Shown: positions 10,021 through 20,719, counted from the stretch's first letter. The stretch is 64,000 nucleotides of DNA from Leptospira sp. WS58.C1 (GCF_040833995.1 NZ_CP162138.1:186001-250000); one strand, 5' to 3'. Numbers and translations are program-made. The notes: generated from the sequence alone by a model not told the origin.

Positions 10021-13000
10021 AAAATACCTTCTCTAATGGCAGATACAGTTTTAAGCAGAGGTAAAAATCCTTTTCGCTAATATAATTTTGAGGGTAGGGC
10101 AGAAGTCGGATGATCTCATCCAAATAAATTTTTGGATCATACTGAACGGATTCTTGGGCCCAAATTTTATATTCTGTAGAGAGTTGATCCAATTTTTTTT
10201 TGTCGCTCGGATCGATTTCCTTTCTATCCGGAAAATCTTCCCAGATCCCGGGAGAGACTAAGGAGACGGATCGTTCGAAAAATTCTTGGACAAGATCTAA
10301 AAGAAATTTTTTACGATACGGTTCTCCTCCTTCTCTGTTCATATTCAGGATCGTTGGTTTGTCTCCATATCCGAAAATTGTAATTACCGACCTAGGAGTG
10401 TTTTGAGACGGGGTCTGATCGAACAATGATTGGATCAAAAACGGTTCGATCAGGTTCTTAAATTTTTTCTTAGAGTTCGGGTACACAAGAACAAGAGTAG
10501 AGCTACCGTCGGCTTCCTTTTTTAAGAAAACATCTTCTTTTAAACCGGTGATCGCGGTTTTCGATTCATTCGAAATTTGCAATGGAACGAGAGGTAAAGA
10601 GAGTAACTTTCCTTTTTTAGGAGATTCTCCGAAGGTAAATCCGGATAAAATTTCCGCACCGGAAAGTATTTCAGAAACGGCTTCTGAAATTTTCGTGACC
10701 TTTTCCGATTTTGTTAAAAATTCCGCATCCCCATAAATTCCTCTCGGTATATGACCTCTTTTTTTCCATATAGAAAAAAGTCCGCCTAAAGAATTTTGGA
10801 TCTCTTTTTCGGTCTTCTTCATGGAATAAGACCATAACTCTTTCATAAATTTAAAGTTATCCGAAATTCGGAACGGTTCTTCTGTCGCAGTCTCGGATTC
10901 TGAAATTTCCTCAGCATACAATCCGAACCTTCTCTGCAAATGAAAGGAAAGCGGCGATTTTGCAAACCGGACAAGATCATTCCAATCGATCGTCTCCGGA
11001 TTTAGTATTTCTTTTTTTGCGGAAGGACCGGACTGAAAATCCCAGAGTACCGTTTTTCGATAATATTGTTTATCTTCTTCTTTTCCATAGAGCAGGGAAG
11101 AAGATAGATCGAAACTTTTACGGAACTTCTCCGCAAATTTTGCCGATGGATTTTCTTTTTGGATAAAATATTCTCTGCTATGTTTGTTTAAAGGAATCTT
11201 GATCCTAACGGAAGTTTCGGGAGCTAATATATTTTCCTTTAAAGCTTGCTCTAACAAAAGTAATGAAGAAGAAGGAGCAATACTTTCGTCTTTTGTGATA
11301 TCTTCCGCCACAAAGGACAACACCAGACTTTGTTTTGCCGAAAGCACGGTTTCATATAATAAAGACTGATTGAGACCTCTAACATTTATATCTCCTTCTC
11401 GAGGAGCTAAATGTCTGAGATTAAATGCGGAAGTATCGTCCGTTCCGGGAAACAAACCTTCTCCCAATCCCAAAATGTATACATGTCGGAAGGGGATGGG
11501 ACGCATCGGTTGAAGTGAAGAAACCGTTATTCCCCCGGTTAAGTATTGTCCTTTACGGACCTGGATCTCTCCTCCGGTTTGTTTAAAAAATGCCTCTAAA
11601 AATTTCAGTCTATCCCTGCGATTTTTTGGATCCCAACGCACGGATCTCAAATCATATAATGAATCTGTAATTTTCTTTTCTAACTCCATTTCTATCGGAT
11701 CGGAAGAAGGTGAAGAAAATAGTTCTCTCAACAAATCGGATAGAGAATCCAAAATTTTTTCTCCGGAAACTTTCGGATCCGAAACCAATGAGGAAAATCC
11801 TTCCAATAAGAAGGATACACGTTTCCAAATCCCGATCCATATTGGTACGGAAGAGCCTGATCCCGGATCGAAAGGGGAGACGGGAAAATTTTCCTCTTCT
11901 TCGGCGGATAATATATTCCCGGCTGCTAATCGTAAAAAACCTTTTCTAAAAGAGAATGCAAGCGGCTCTTCATCTGCCAAAGAATCGTCTTGGTATAATT
12001 CCAAATCTTCGGAAAGTTTTGCCCATTCTTCCACTAAAGGAGCTTCCACTTCCCATTTCGATTGAAAACAAGGGTTCCTTAGTAGTTTGAACATGTCCGC
12101 CCTGGATCGTTCTTTGGAAAGAAGCGTAAATAAGGAGAGTATCCCGCTGATATAGGCGCTTGTTTCCGAGGCTAGAACATCTCTTATACTATACGGTAGA
12201 GTCTTTATCTGACTGCCGGACTTCTCCACAAGTTTTGCTTGTATTCCGCCTTCGAATACGAACTCAATAGCAGCCCTATATTCGGAAAGGTCGGAGCAGA
12301 ATATCCCAAAATCGGTTAATTTTGTTTCTTTGGATTCGGATAAGACGGAGAGAATATGATGGAAAACAGCCTCTACTTCTCGAACCTTTCCGGGGGCTTC
12401 TAAAATTTGTAAACTCTCGTCAGGTAGAAGTCTGGAAGTCGCCTTATATTCCGACCGTCCAAGATATTCTTTGAATTCGGATAGGACCGTCTTTGTTTGT
12501 TTTTCTTTTTTAGTAGAATGTAAAAATTCCGCACCTGAGATTTCCCAGGATTTTTTTAAGGAACGGAATGAGTTTGCCCAGTTTCTACAGATTTGATTTC
12601 TTTGCGTTCCCGTAACAGGTTCTCCATCAGGCATTCCAAATTGAAAAACTTCCAAATGAATTTCGGGGAGTAGGTTTTGAAAAATAGAAATGTATGTACT
12701 CGAAAGTTGGGACAATGCGAATAGATATACATTCTTCGCGGAATGTTTTTTGGTCTTGGGCTCCGAGGCCAGATTACGCATGGAGTATTGGATTAAAGTT
12801 TCTTTGGTTGGATCAGAGTTCGTTAGATAAGAATAAAGTTCTTTCTGAAAGAAAAAAATTTCAGACTGGGTTGCGACCTCTTCCCAGATATCTTCTCCCG
12901 GCAATCTTAATAGTGAATATTTTTCTCCCAACCAGTTGCGGATCCAGTCCTGTCTATTTAGTTCGTAATCCTTAAAATATTTCGCTAAACGTCCTGACAG

Positions 13001-13408
13001 ATCCAAAAGACGGACCGGGTCGGGAGTTTTTCTCCCGGAAGGCAAAAGGTAATTTTTGACGACGGGATACTTTTGTAAAAATACCGGATCTCCTAATAAA
13101 GTCTCATAGATCTGGAATTTTCTGGATTCTCCTTGAAGGAAGGGCCTGGATTTCGGATCGATCTCGGGAGAAAATTTTTCAAGAAGCAATTCCTCCAAAA
13201 ACTTTTCCAAGAACAAAAATCTGATATTGAATACTACGTCGAATCTTTGGACTAGATCCAGATTCAACCAGGTCTCCATACTCTTATTCGGAATGATCAC
13301 TGTAGGAGAATATAATCCATCCTGCCTCGAGATCTCATCTCTCAAGGAGTTAGATAATCTTTCGGACAAATCCGAAAGATCGTCGGAACTATGGACGCGT
13401 ATGCTCAT
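10007..13408 (-). CDS. recC: Exodeoxyribonuclease V gamma subunit RecC
   Basis: Chi-recognition subunit of RecBCD, 1133 aa, the usual size for RecC. The N-terminal half has a degenerate helicase fold (SPTVIIPNKSMETWLNLDL near 34-52, typical of RecC starts) and the middle has ITVSSLQPMRPIPFRHVYIL, the RecC signature around the former motif V. Walker residues are absent, as expected. First cistron of the recC-recB-recD block. The identification also rests on gene order. Confidence 0.93.
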   Translation of the reverse strand: MSIRVHSSDDLSDLSERLSNSLRDEISRQDGLYSPTVIIPNKSMETWLNLDLVQRFDVVFNIRFLFLEKFLEELLLEKFSPEIDPKSRPFLQGESRKFQIYETLLGDPVFLQKYPVVKNYLLPSGRKTPDPVRLLDLSGRLAKYFKDYELNRQDWIRNWLGEKYSLLRLPGEDIWEEVATQSEIFFFQKELYSYLTNSDPTKETLIQYSMRNLASEPKTKKHSAKNVYLFALSQLSSTYISIFQNLLPEIHLEVFQFGMPDGEPVTGTQRNQICRNWANSFRSLKKSWEISGAEFLHSTKKEKQTKTVLSEFKEYLGRSEYKATSRLLPDESLQILEAPGKVREVEAVFHHILSVLSESKETKLTDFGIFCSDLSEYRAAIEFVFEGGIQAKLVEKSGSQIKTLPYSIRDVLASETSAYISGILSLFTLLSKERSRADMFKLLRNPCFQSKWEVEAPLVEEWAKLSEDLELYQDDSLADEEPLAFSFRKGFLRLAAGNILSAEEEENFPVSPFDPGSGSSVPIWIGIWKRVSFLLEGFSSLVSDPKVSGEKILDSLSDLLRELFSSPSSDPIEMELEKKITDSLYDLRSVRWDPKNRRDRLKFLEAFFKQTGGEIQVRKGQYLTGGITVSSLQPMRPIPFRHVYILGLGEGLFPGTDDTSAFNLRHLAPREGDINVRGLNQSLLYETVLSAKQSLVLSFVAEDITKDESIAPSSSLLLLEQALKENILAPETSVRIKIPLNKHSREYFIQKENPSAKFAEKFRKSFDLSSSLLYGKEEDKQYYRKTVLWDFQSGPSAKKEILNPETIDWNDLVRFAKSPLSFHLQRRFGLYAEEISESETATEEPFRISDNFKFMKELWSYSMKKTEKEIQNSLGGLFSIWKKRGHIPRGIYGDAEFLTKSEKVTKISEAVSEILSGAEILSGFTFGESPKKGKLLSLPLVPLQISNESKTAITGLKEDVFLKKEADGSSTLVLVYPNSKKKFKNLIEPFLIQSLFDQTPSQNTPRSVITIFGYGDKPTILNMNREGGEPYRKKFLLDLVQEFFERSVSLVSPGIWEDFPDRKEIDPSDKKKLDQLSTEYKIWAQESVQYDPKIYLDEIIRLLPYPQNYISEKDFYLCLKLYLPLEKVFYAEK

Positions 13409-13438
13409 CTTAGATCGGTTCTACCAGAAATCCTGCAT

Positions 13439-13672
13439 TTACGGACCGGTAAAACAAAGTTTTGGTCCGAGAGGGGAGCTCTTACAGGCGTATAAATCGC
13501 CAATCCAAAGGATTTTATCTAATGCGACATAATGTTGATTATCGGAAGTTAGGGAAGTGGGCCTCTTATAGGAAAACGGTTCCCGAGAAAGCACACAGGT
13601 TGCCCTGAAAAATGTTCCGGATTTTGTAGTAACTTCGACGTCTTGGCGAACTTCGCCTAACTTGGGTCTCAC
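13439..13672 (-). CDS. Small hypothetical protein upstream of recC
   Basis: A possible 77-residue protein with a GTG start that ends 30 bp before recC on the same strand. Composition is protein-like (VEVTTKSGTFFRATCVLSRE, hydrophobic alternation), but no domain is recognised and no strong ribosome site is visible. If real it is the first gene of the recCBD transcript; it could equally be leader sequence that happens to be open. Confidence 0.35.
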   Translation of the reverse strand: MRPKLGEVRQDVEVTTKSGTFFRATCVLSREPFSYKRPTSLTSDNQHYVALDKILWIGDLYACKSSPLGPKLCFTGP

Positions 13673-13747
13673 GAAACGTTGCCAACTATACCTAAGGGGA
13701 TCTTTTGTATACAGTCCCGTAAGAAGCGAGTTTGGATTGGCGACTTC

Positions 13748-14143
13748 CTACTTGGAAGCGGAGAATAATGTGGACTTACATTTTTCTCCTAAAACATTTT
13801 TATTCTCTTGGAGACAGCGGATAACCGCTGTTCCTCGATCGGAGCAATATTTTTCCTTCTCTTCTTTACAAGCCTCCATTCTCATTCTTGCCTTATTCCT
13901 GACTTCCTGTAACAATTCTCTACATTCTTCCGAAAGGTTTTCCTCATTCTTTTTCAAACAAGAAAGAATATCTCCTTTGGGAATTTCCTTACAATATTTT
14001 TCTTTGTCTTCGCGACATTGGTTCGTATGTGAGTGAGGCGCTCCTTCTTCATGAGCAATAACGGAGATGTTCATTGAGAAAAAAAGGCATAAATAAGCCG
14101 TAACTACTCTAATTCCGCCTTTATTTGAAATTCTGAATAACAT
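13748..14143 (-). CDS. Secreted Cys-rich repeat protein
   Basis: 131 aa with an N-terminal signal sequence (hydrophobic VVTAYLCLFFSMNISVIA, cleavage near 30), so probably periplasmic. The mature part holds two copies of a ~45-residue module C-x6-YC-x8-9-C-L-x7-8-L-x2-C (CREDKEKYCKEI...LSCLKKN; CKEEKEKYCSDR...IRCLQEN), the Cys-rich (GLG1-type) repeat found in small bacterial secreted proteins. His-rich GAPHSHTNQC lies just after the signal. Probably stabilised by disulphides; the function is not known. Confidence 0.7.
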   Translation of the reverse strand: MLFRISNKGGIRVVTAYLCLFFSMNISVIAHEEGAPHSHTNQCREDKEKYCKEIPKGDILSCLKKNEENLSEECRELLQEVRNKARMRMEACKEEKEKYCSDRGTAVIRCLQENKNVLGEKCKSTLFSASK

Positions 14144-14637
14144 GGCGACTAACCTCTATTAAGACCTCAGTCATTTTTGCCGGTTTCTTTTTTTAGGAAA
14201 GATAGAATTACTTCTAAAACGAAAAACCGAAGTCTAATACATGTTAGAAACAAGAAAGGAAGAAACACGTTATTATTCGTCGGAACTGAGACAGAAAAAC
14301 GTAGTTGTTCCATACTTCGATTAATAATAATGGATCGTGCACAAACTTTCTAACATTTGATATTTCTGTATGAGGCTGAGGTCCGACTAACTGCTTCCTG
14401 TCGTCCTTCGAGGGACAAACTTTGGAAGAGCATTTGAGTCACAGATTTGTTTAGTATACTTTAAAGGAGGTTTTGCGATTCTCTTCGGCATTGCCCGGAA
14501 CAGGCGAAGGAGCTTTTTGTTTTTTCCTACCGCAATTTGAAAAAGAGTTTCGGTATTGATCCAGGTAAGGAACACTATCCACCGACTTACAAATAAAATA
14601 ACACCTGACGGTGCACTAGAAATCGCAAGGCAAGGAC
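14144..14637. other. Intergenic region without a recognised gene
   Basis: About 490 bp between divergent genes. Short open frames here have no protein-like composition. It should hold the promoters for the genes at 14143 (minus) and 14638 (plus). Confidence 0.4.
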
Positions 14638-15150
14638 ATGGATTACGAAAAGGAAAAAAAGAAACTTCTCTCTGCGAAAACGCCAGAGCAGTACATTGAA
14701 TTTTCCATTAAATCAAAACTAGAAGGACCAAAGAAGTCCAGTATTACCACAGAATGGTTAAATAAATCAGGTTATTCAATAGATGACATAAAATATGCAA
14801 GGAATAGGCATCCTTTTTGGAGAGAAAAAAGAAACAAAGGTTCTTACGAAAGAAACAGCCGTCGTCTAGAATACCATAACTACTATAAGACGGACGATAA
14901 GATCGTTTGGGACGAGGCTAAACTTTCTAAATTTTACGACCTGAACCAAGAAGGAAATGCGGATCATGAGCTGGCTAGGATTTTTAAAACATCCATCCCG
15001 GCTGTGAACCATATTCGGAGAAAGTTCCGTTTTTCTTCCATTCTGTTAGAACTGGAAAAGAAAAAACCTAGTAAAGCTGCGGTGATCAAACTCAGCGGTC
15101 ATTCAGAGTCCGTACTGAAACGTTTGATCAAAGAAAAAGGGAAAAAATAA
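14638..15150 (+). CDS. Hypothetical basic protein with HTH-like C-terminus
   Basis: 170 aa, highly charged and Lys-rich, without signal or membrane segment. Residues ~105-135 (HELARIFKTSIPAVNHIRRK) look like a helix-turn-helix of the homeodomain-like type, and a second similar unit (KAAVIKLSGHSESVLKRLIK) follows, so a DNA-binding role is plausible. No family is recognised. Monocistronic, followed by a strong terminator. Confidence 0.6.
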   Translation: MDYEKEKKKLLSAKTPEQYIEFSIKSKLEGPKKSSITTEWLNKSGYSIDDIKYARNRHPFWREKRNKGSYERNSRRLEYHNYYKTDDKIVWDEAKLSKFYDLNQEGNADHELARIFKTSIPAVNHIRRKFRFSSILLELEKKKPSKAAVIKLSGHSESVLKRLIKEKGKK

Positions 15151-15157
15151 TATTCTA

Positions 15158-15188
15158 GCCCGCCGATCTTTCCGAAAGGCGGGCTTTG
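15158..15188 (+). terminator. Rho-independent terminator
   Basis: GCCCGCC and GGCGGGC form a perfect 7-bp GC stem with a 13-nt loop, followed by TTTGTC, 8 bp after the stop of the gene at 14638. Confidence 0.75.
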
Positions 15189-15333
15189 TCAATAAATTTC
15201 AGGAGAGAATCTCCTAAAATTCCCTTCTCAAGACGAATCTCTTCCTTATTTTATAGGCTTTTACCTTACTTCCGGTTTTGGTAAAATGTTGCGCGTCATC
15301 CGCCGGAGAGAATCTTGGAACTGATCCATTCCA

Positions 15334-16755
15334 ATGTACAAAAAAATCATCCGTTTTTCCATTCTACTCTTTCTAGCGATCTTCACTTCTTCGATACTTT
15401 CTGCAGGGCCCGTCCGTGAATTTTTAAGTTCCGACAGTAAATCCAAAACGAACCAACAGGAAGAAGACCCAAAACCTTCTTCTCCTAAAAGAGAAATTCC
15501 TAGATCGGAAGAAACGTCATCGCCTTCCCCTAAAGTGGAAACGAAGATTAAAAAAGAAAAAGAAGAGTCCGTAGCTTCCGTGGATGCCTCTTCCCAAAAA
15601 CCTAAGCGAGTCCAACGCAGGAAAAAAGGGAAAAATAAGGTCTCTAAAAAGGAAAAACAGGAGATTAAAGAGAAGGAAACCGCTTCTAAAAAGTACGAAA
15701 ATTCCCTTCCTGGAGTTTCGGAACTTCCTCCTAAAACGCAATACGATACGAATACCCAAAATATTAATGCGGAACTGGGCCATGGAAAAGGGATCCCTGT
15801 TCTTTGTTATCATCACTTGGTTGGAAACCAAGATCCAATGGGCGGATACAATCTAGATCCTAGCCTTTTAGAGGAGCAGTTTAAGTTTCTCAAGGCTTTA
15901 GGTTACCAAACGATCAGCTTGGACCAATTCTACCAATACCAGCAAGGAAAAGCAGGTTCCGATTTTCCTGCTCGTCCTGTTCTTTTAACATTTGATGACG
16001 GATCCTTAACCCATAGAGATGTTCTAGTCCCGCTATTAAAAAAATACGGAATGAGAGCCTCCGTTTTTATTTATCCGACCGTGATCTCTAATCCTAGATA
16101 TAAATTTTATCTTAGCTGGGCCCAATTAAAAGAGGCTCTGGACAGTGGAGTTCTCGATTTAGGTTCTCATACAGTCTACCATCCTAAATTGCCTGCAATG
16201 TCTAGAGCGGAAATCAGAAGCCAACTCAAAGATTCCAAAACAACTCTGGAAGCGAAAACAGGTAGAAAAATTCAAGATCTTGCCTATCCATTCGGATTAT
16301 TCGACGTAAGAGTGATAGAAGAAGCTAAGGCTGCAGGTTACAGAATGGCATTCACGGTTAATCCCGGGAAGAATGTTCCTGGCACGTACGCTTATACCAT
16401 TCACAGATCCTTGGTAACTTGGGGAATGTCTCAATCCAGATTCAATTCGATCTTAAGCGCATCTCCACCCGTTAAGATCCAACTCGGAGTTCCTGACGGT
16501 TCTTGGGTCAAACCGGGAGATAGTTTTCCTGTAATAGTGGAAGGTTTAGACCCTAAGTCGGTGGCGATCAAAATCAGCGGGAAAGAAGGTATCATTCAAA
16601 GAAAAACGAATACGGAATATATCATTAGAATTCCTGAATTCAAAAAGACCACTTATCCTGCGATGACGGTCATTGGTAAAACCCTATCCGGTAAGAGAAG
16701 TGAAACTCAATTTTTATTCGTAAATAGAAAAGAGTTTAAAAAAGACCCCGACTAA
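15334..16755 (+). CDS. Exported polysaccharide deacetylase (NodB family)
   Basis: Probably removes acetyl groups from a cell-envelope polysaccharide. 473 aa: signal peptide (1-24), a low-complexity Lys/Glu/Ser-rich linker (25-130), then the NodB domain (~155-370). TFDDG at 219-223 supplies the catalytic and metal-binding aspartates and HTVYH (His279, His283) the metal histidines; CYHH at 158-161 is the usual family start. The C-terminal ~95 residues form a separate beta-rich domain. Own promoter region; followed by the diguanylate cyclase on the same strand 130 bp later. Confidence 0.9.
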   Translation: MYKKIIRFSILLFLAIFTSSILSAGPVREFLSSDSKSKTNQQEEDPKPSSPKREIPRSEETSSPSPKVETKIKKEKEESVASVDASSQKPKRVQRRKKGKNKVSKKEKQEIKEKETASKKYENSLPGVSELPPKTQYDTNTQNINAELGHGKGIPVLCYHHLVGNQDPMGGYNLDPSLLEEQFKFLKALGYQTISLDQFYQYQQGKAGSDFPARPVLLTFDDGSLTHRDVLVPLLKKYGMRASVFIYPTVISNPRYKFYLSWAQLKEALDSGVLDLGSHTVYHPKLPAMSRAEIRSQLKDSKTTLEAKTGRKIQDLAYPFGLFDVRVIEEAKAAGYRMAFTVNPGKNVPGTYAYTIHRSLVTWGMSQSRFNSILSASPPVKIQLGVPDGSWVKPGDSFPVIVEGLDPKSVAIKISGKEGIIQRKTNTEYIIRIPEFKKTTYPAMTVIGKTLSGKRSETQFLFVNRKEFKKDPD

Positions 16756-16886
16756 AGGTTACTTTCGGATAAATTTTTAGGTTTCCGGAAGCTCTAAAGT
16801 TATATTTTATCTGGAAGAACCGTCAAAATCGTATCGTTTCTATGAAAGTTTTTTGACATCTCTAGGTAGGTAAGAATATTTTCGGT

Positions 16887-18683
16887 ATGCCAAAAGATTC
16901 CGAGACATTCGAAAGAATCGCAACATCCAGGATCCGGAATCGCCTTCCTCTTGTTTTATGGGTGGTATTACTTGTTCTTACCCTCCCCTATTCTCTACTT
17001 GCAGATCCTGCCGGAGAAAAGGGTCCTGTTCTTCGTTTAGATTCTCATTCTTCCGGTAAAATCCCTCTCAGAGAAGAGATCTCTTATGTCAAAGACTTGG
17101 AAGGAACTCTTACCTGGGAGGATATTTCCGCTCCCGATTCCGAAGTGGAATTCAAAAAAAATACGGATAGGATGCCGAACTTCGGCTATGATTCCTCTCC
17201 TTATTGGCTCAAGTTTTCCGTAGAAACCGAAGAGGCTCTTTCGGAGGAACGTTTTCTAACCTTAGAATATCCTCATATAGATTATGTGGATGTATATTGG
17301 AAAGATTCTAAAGGGAGAGAAGGTGAATTCCGCACCGGGGATATGCTTCCCTTCAAGGAAAGACCAATCGCAGAGAGATATTTTGTATTTCCCTTAACCT
17401 TGGAAGATAAGGGGAAGATAGAAGTATACATCCGAGTTAAGACGGAAGGATCCCTCACTCTTCCGCTTCACCTAGTTACAAAGTCCAATCTGGATCATTC
17501 TTCCAGGTCTTCTTTACTTATAAACGGTATTTATTTTGGCGCCTTGGGAGTGATGATATTCTATAACTTCTTTTTGTTCCTAGGTATCCGGGAAAAGACT
17601 TATATATATTACGTAATTCTAATTTTTGCGGTAACCTACTTTTTGGTTATGAGCTCCGGATACGGCTTTTGGTTCTTGGTCCCAAATTCCCCTAAATTCG
17701 TAAATTCTTCCTTTATCATGGCCACATGTATCGCGATGATCTTTTTGGGCCTATTTGCGGAAGAGTATCTGCAGACCAGGGATACTTATCCGATCCTACA
17801 TATATTCATCCGGGGACTCACGATTATATGGTCCATTATCGCTATTCTACCCGTATTTGTACCTTTAAGATACCTGATGCCTTTTACGGCGATCCTTCCT
17901 ATTTTGGAAATCCTAGTGCTAATGATCGTTTCTCTGGTCCGGAGCGTTCGAAAGGATAGAAAAGCGAGGATCTTCCTAAGCGCATGGGTCTTCAGTTTGT
18001 TGGGAGTATTCGTATTCTCACTGAATCGACTGGGGCTTTTTGATTCGGAGGAGATCGCTTCCGGAATGTTGAAGATCGGCGTTTTGAGTAACGTTATTCT
18101 TCTTTCCTTGGGACTCGTGGACCGGATCAATACTTTTCAAAAGGAAAAAGAAGAGTACAAAGAAAGAGCGGATAAACTATTTGAACTTTCTCTAATGGAT
18201 CCTTTAACGGGTGTGGCCAATCGGAGATTTTTTGATCAGGAATTGGAAAGAGAATGGAACCGTTCCGTCCGAACGGAAAGACCACTTTCCCTTTTAATGA
18301 TAGATGTGGACTTCTTCAAAGCGTATAACGATACCTACGGTCATTTAAAAGGAGACCAGGTGCTCTGCCAAGTGGCCCAAGCTTTAAAAGAATGTCTGAA
18401 TCGTTCTTCCGATATGATCGCAAGATATGGAGGAGAAGAATTTTCTGTCATTCTTCCGGATACTCCCGTAGAAGGGGCGATCGTAGTCGCCCTGAACATG
18501 TTACAGACGGTGGAGGATATGGGGATACCTCATTCGGAAAGTACTTTTACTAGGGTCACTGTTTCCATAGGTGTTTCCAGTAATACGGATCGTGATATCC
18601 ATTCTTACCAAGAATTATTAGGATTAGCCGATAAAAACCTATACGATTCCAAGGCATTCGGTCGAAATCATATACGTCATTGA
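16887..18683 (+). CDS. 7TMR-DISM diguanylate cyclase
   Basis: Makes cyclic di-GMP in response to an extracytoplasmic signal. 598 aa: signal/TM (25-45), periplasmic 7TMR-DISMED2 domain (~55-205, with SPYWLKFSV), seven membrane helices (~210-410), a short coiled segment and a GGDEF domain (~430-598). The active-site loop is GGEEF (515-519), which is functional in the family, and RSSD at 506-509 is a product-inhibition I-site. The LMDPLTGVANRR entry motif is intact. Confidence 0.93.
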   Translation: MPKDSETFERIATSRIRNRLPLVLWVVLLVLTLPYSLLADPAGEKGPVLRLDSHSSGKIPLREEISYVKDLEGTLTWEDISAPDSEVEFKKNTDRMPNFGYDSSPYWLKFSVETEEALSEERFLTLEYPHIDYVDVYWKDSKGREGEFRTGDMLPFKERPIAERYFVFPLTLEDKGKIEVYIRVKTEGSLTLPLHLVTKSNLDHSSRSSLLINGIYFGALGVMIFYNFFLFLGIREKTYIYYVILIFAVTYFLVMSSGYGFWFLVPNSPKFVNSSFIMATCIAMIFLGLFAEEYLQTRDTYPILHIFIRGLTIIWSIIAILPVFVPLRYLMPFTAILPILEILVLMIVSLVRSVRKDRKARIFLSAWVFSLLGVFVFSLNRLGLFDSEEIASGMLKIGVLSNVILLSLGLVDRINTFQKEKEEYKERADKLFELSLMDPLTGVANRRFFDQELEREWNRSVRTERPLSLLMIDVDFFKAYNDTYGHLKGDQVLCQVAQALKECLNRSSDMIARYGGEEFSVILPDTPVEGAIVVALNMLQTVEDMGIPHSESTFTRVTVSIGVSSNTDRDIHSYQELLGLADKNLYDSKAFGRNHIRH

Positions 18684-18784
18684 CCCTTTCCGAAACAATC
18701 GTTCGAGAAAGGTATACCGGAAAATCATGAAAATTTAATTTTTCCTGGACCCTCGGCCCAGTCGGGATTAAAATCGGTCCCCGC

Positions 18785-20719
18785 ATGGAACCTCTCAAAC
18801 TCCCCTTTCTCAACTCTCAGACATTATATTGGACTTTAAGGTCTTCTACGGAGGCTTTTAAAGAACATCCTGCTCAATTCTTTAAACCGGACGGTAAAAC
18901 CTATAAATCGGTAAGTTTTAAAGAGCTAGGTGATATAGTAACTAGGATCGGTTTGGGTCTGGTTTCTATCGGGGTGAAAAAAGGAGAGAATGTGGGTTTG
19001 ATCGCCGATTCCGGGCATCGCTGGATTTGGGCGAGTATGGGAATCACGAATATCGGAAGTGTGGATGTACCTAGAGGAACCGATTCCACACTTGAGGATC
19101 TAATCTATATACTTAACCATTCCAAAGCAGAAATTTGTTTTGCCGGGAATATGGGAGTAGTCCGCAAACTTGGCTCTTCTTTTACGTCATTCCCTTATCT
19201 GAAGACGGTCATACTATTCGAATCTTCTCATCATTCCGAGCAAAGATTTCCATTCAAACTTTTACATTTGGATGATCTAGTCTCTTTGGGGGACAGATGG
19301 ATCCAAGAAAAAGGAGAATTAGAATTTCATTATAGAGGAGAATCCATCCAAGAATCGGATCTGGCAACGATCGTTTATACTTCCGGGACCACCGGTCGCC
19401 CGAAGGGAGTTATGCTGTCCCATCGGAACATTGTGTTTAACGTAAACATGTCTTTGGCCTTGGATGACGTTCGTATCACTCCCGAAGATAGGACTATGGC
19501 TTATCTTCCTCCCTGGCATATCGCGGAAAGATTGATCGAAACGGCTTGCATACGAGCAGGAGCATCGGAGGCATTTACTTCGATTTCGAGTTTGGGTCAG
19601 GATCTTCAGGATATAAAACCTACCTTCCTACTTTCCGTGCCTAGAGTATGGGAAAGTTTTTACAATAAGGTCCAAGACAAACTCAAGGACGCTTCTCCTG
19701 TCGCAAAATTTATCTTCAAAACTTTCCAATCCATAGCGAATTCTTATTATAAGTATAAAAGTAGGTTTCTGGGTTTGGAGTTTTCTTTAAAACCAAGGTC
19801 TTTTTTCGGAGAACTTTTTCACAGAATGAGCGGACTATTCGGTACATTTTTATGGTTCGTTCCGAATATACTGGCTCAATTGTTATTTTCTAAAATACGA
19901 AAAAGCCTCGGTGGAAAATTGAAATTTGCGATCTCCGGAGCGGGAGCGCTCCCGGAATATATAGACAGATTTTTTAATTCGATCGGAATTCCGATCTTAG
20001 AAGGATACGGAATGACGGAAACCAGCGGAGCTTCCACCAGAAGACGACTGGGTAGGATCACCGTAGGCACCTTGGGAAAATGTATCCCCGGAGTGGAAAT
20101 AAAGATTCTAGATGAGAAGGGAGAAGAAATACACGAACCGGGGGTGAAAGGGATTGCCTGGCATAAGGGCGGCCATATCATGCAGGGATATTATTTGGAT
20201 CCTGAAAAAACTGCAGAGACCATGAAGGACGGATGGTTGAATTCAGGGGACCTTCTTCTTTGGACATCTCAAGGAGAATTAAAATACGCAGGAAGGGCCA
20301 AGGATACAATCGTTCTTTTAGGCGGAGAAAATTTAGAACCTGAGCCGATCGAGTTCGCTCTTACTCAGAGCGAGTTGATCCTGCAGGCAATGGTGGTGGG
20401 ACATGACCAAAAAACGTTAAGCGCTCTTTTGGTTCCGGACTGGGAAGTATTGGATAAACAATTACGAGACTGGAAGTCCAGATTATTACAGGAGATTTCC
20501 GACCCGAATTCCGATCCGGACGTGAGAGAATTATTCAAAAAAGAGATTAAAGAGAGAGTTTCCTCTAAAAACGGCTTTAAAAATTTCGAAAAAGTATCCA
20601 ATTTTTACCTTCTTCCTAAAAAATTCGAACCTGGAGACGAATTGACCGTGACTATGAAGGTGAAGAGGAACGTCGTCTCGGATAAATATAAGAACCAAAT
20701 AGACGAATTATTCAGATAA
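18785..20719 (+). CDS. Long-chain fatty-acid--CoA ligase (AMP-binding)
   Basis: Activates a fatty acid to acyl-CoA via acyl-AMP in the cytoplasm. 644 aa, matching the long-chain acyl-CoA synthetase size. P-loop IVYTSGTTGRPKG, adenine motif LEGYGMTETSG and GWLNSGDLL with the downstream hinge AGRAKDTIVLLGGEN are all present, so it should be active. Chain-length preference cannot be read from the sequence. The next gene (DoxX-like) follows after 58 bp. Confidence 0.92.
   Translation: MEPLKLPFLNSQTLYWTLRSSTEAFKEHPAQFFKPDGKTYKSVSFKELGDIVTRIGLGLVSIGVKKGENVGLIADSGHRWIWASMGITNIGSVDVPRGTDSTLEDLIYILNHSKAEICFAGNMGVVRKLGSSFTSFPYLKTVILFESSHHSEQRFPFKLLHLDDLVSLGDRWIQEKGELEFHYRGESIQESDLATIVYTSGTTGRPKGVMLSHRNIVFNVNMSLALDDVRITPEDRTMAYLPPWHIAERLIETACIRAGASEAFTSISSLGQDLQDIKPTFLLSVPRVWESFYNKVQDKLKDASPVAKFIFKTFQSIANSYYKYKSRFLGLEFSLKPRSFFGELFHRMSGLFGTFLWFVPNILAQLLFSKIRKSLGGKLKFAISGAGALPEYIDRFFNSIGIPILEGYGMTETSGASTRRRLGRITVGTLGKCIPGVEIKILDEKGEEIHEPGVKGIAWHKGGHIMQGYYLDPEKTAETMKDGWLNSGDLLLWTSQGELKYAGRAKDTIVLLGGENLEPEPIEFALTQSELILQAMVVGHDQKTLSALLVPDWEVLDKQLRDWKSRLLQEISDPNSDPDVRELFKKEIKERVSSKNGFKNFEKVSNFYLLPKKFEPGDELTVTMKVKRNVVSDKYKNQIDELFR

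Noticed and set aside
13800..14036. Plus-strand frame opposite the Cys-rich repeat protein.
   Set aside because: The minus-strand gene has a signal peptide and an ordered Cys-repeat pattern; the plus frame has neither.
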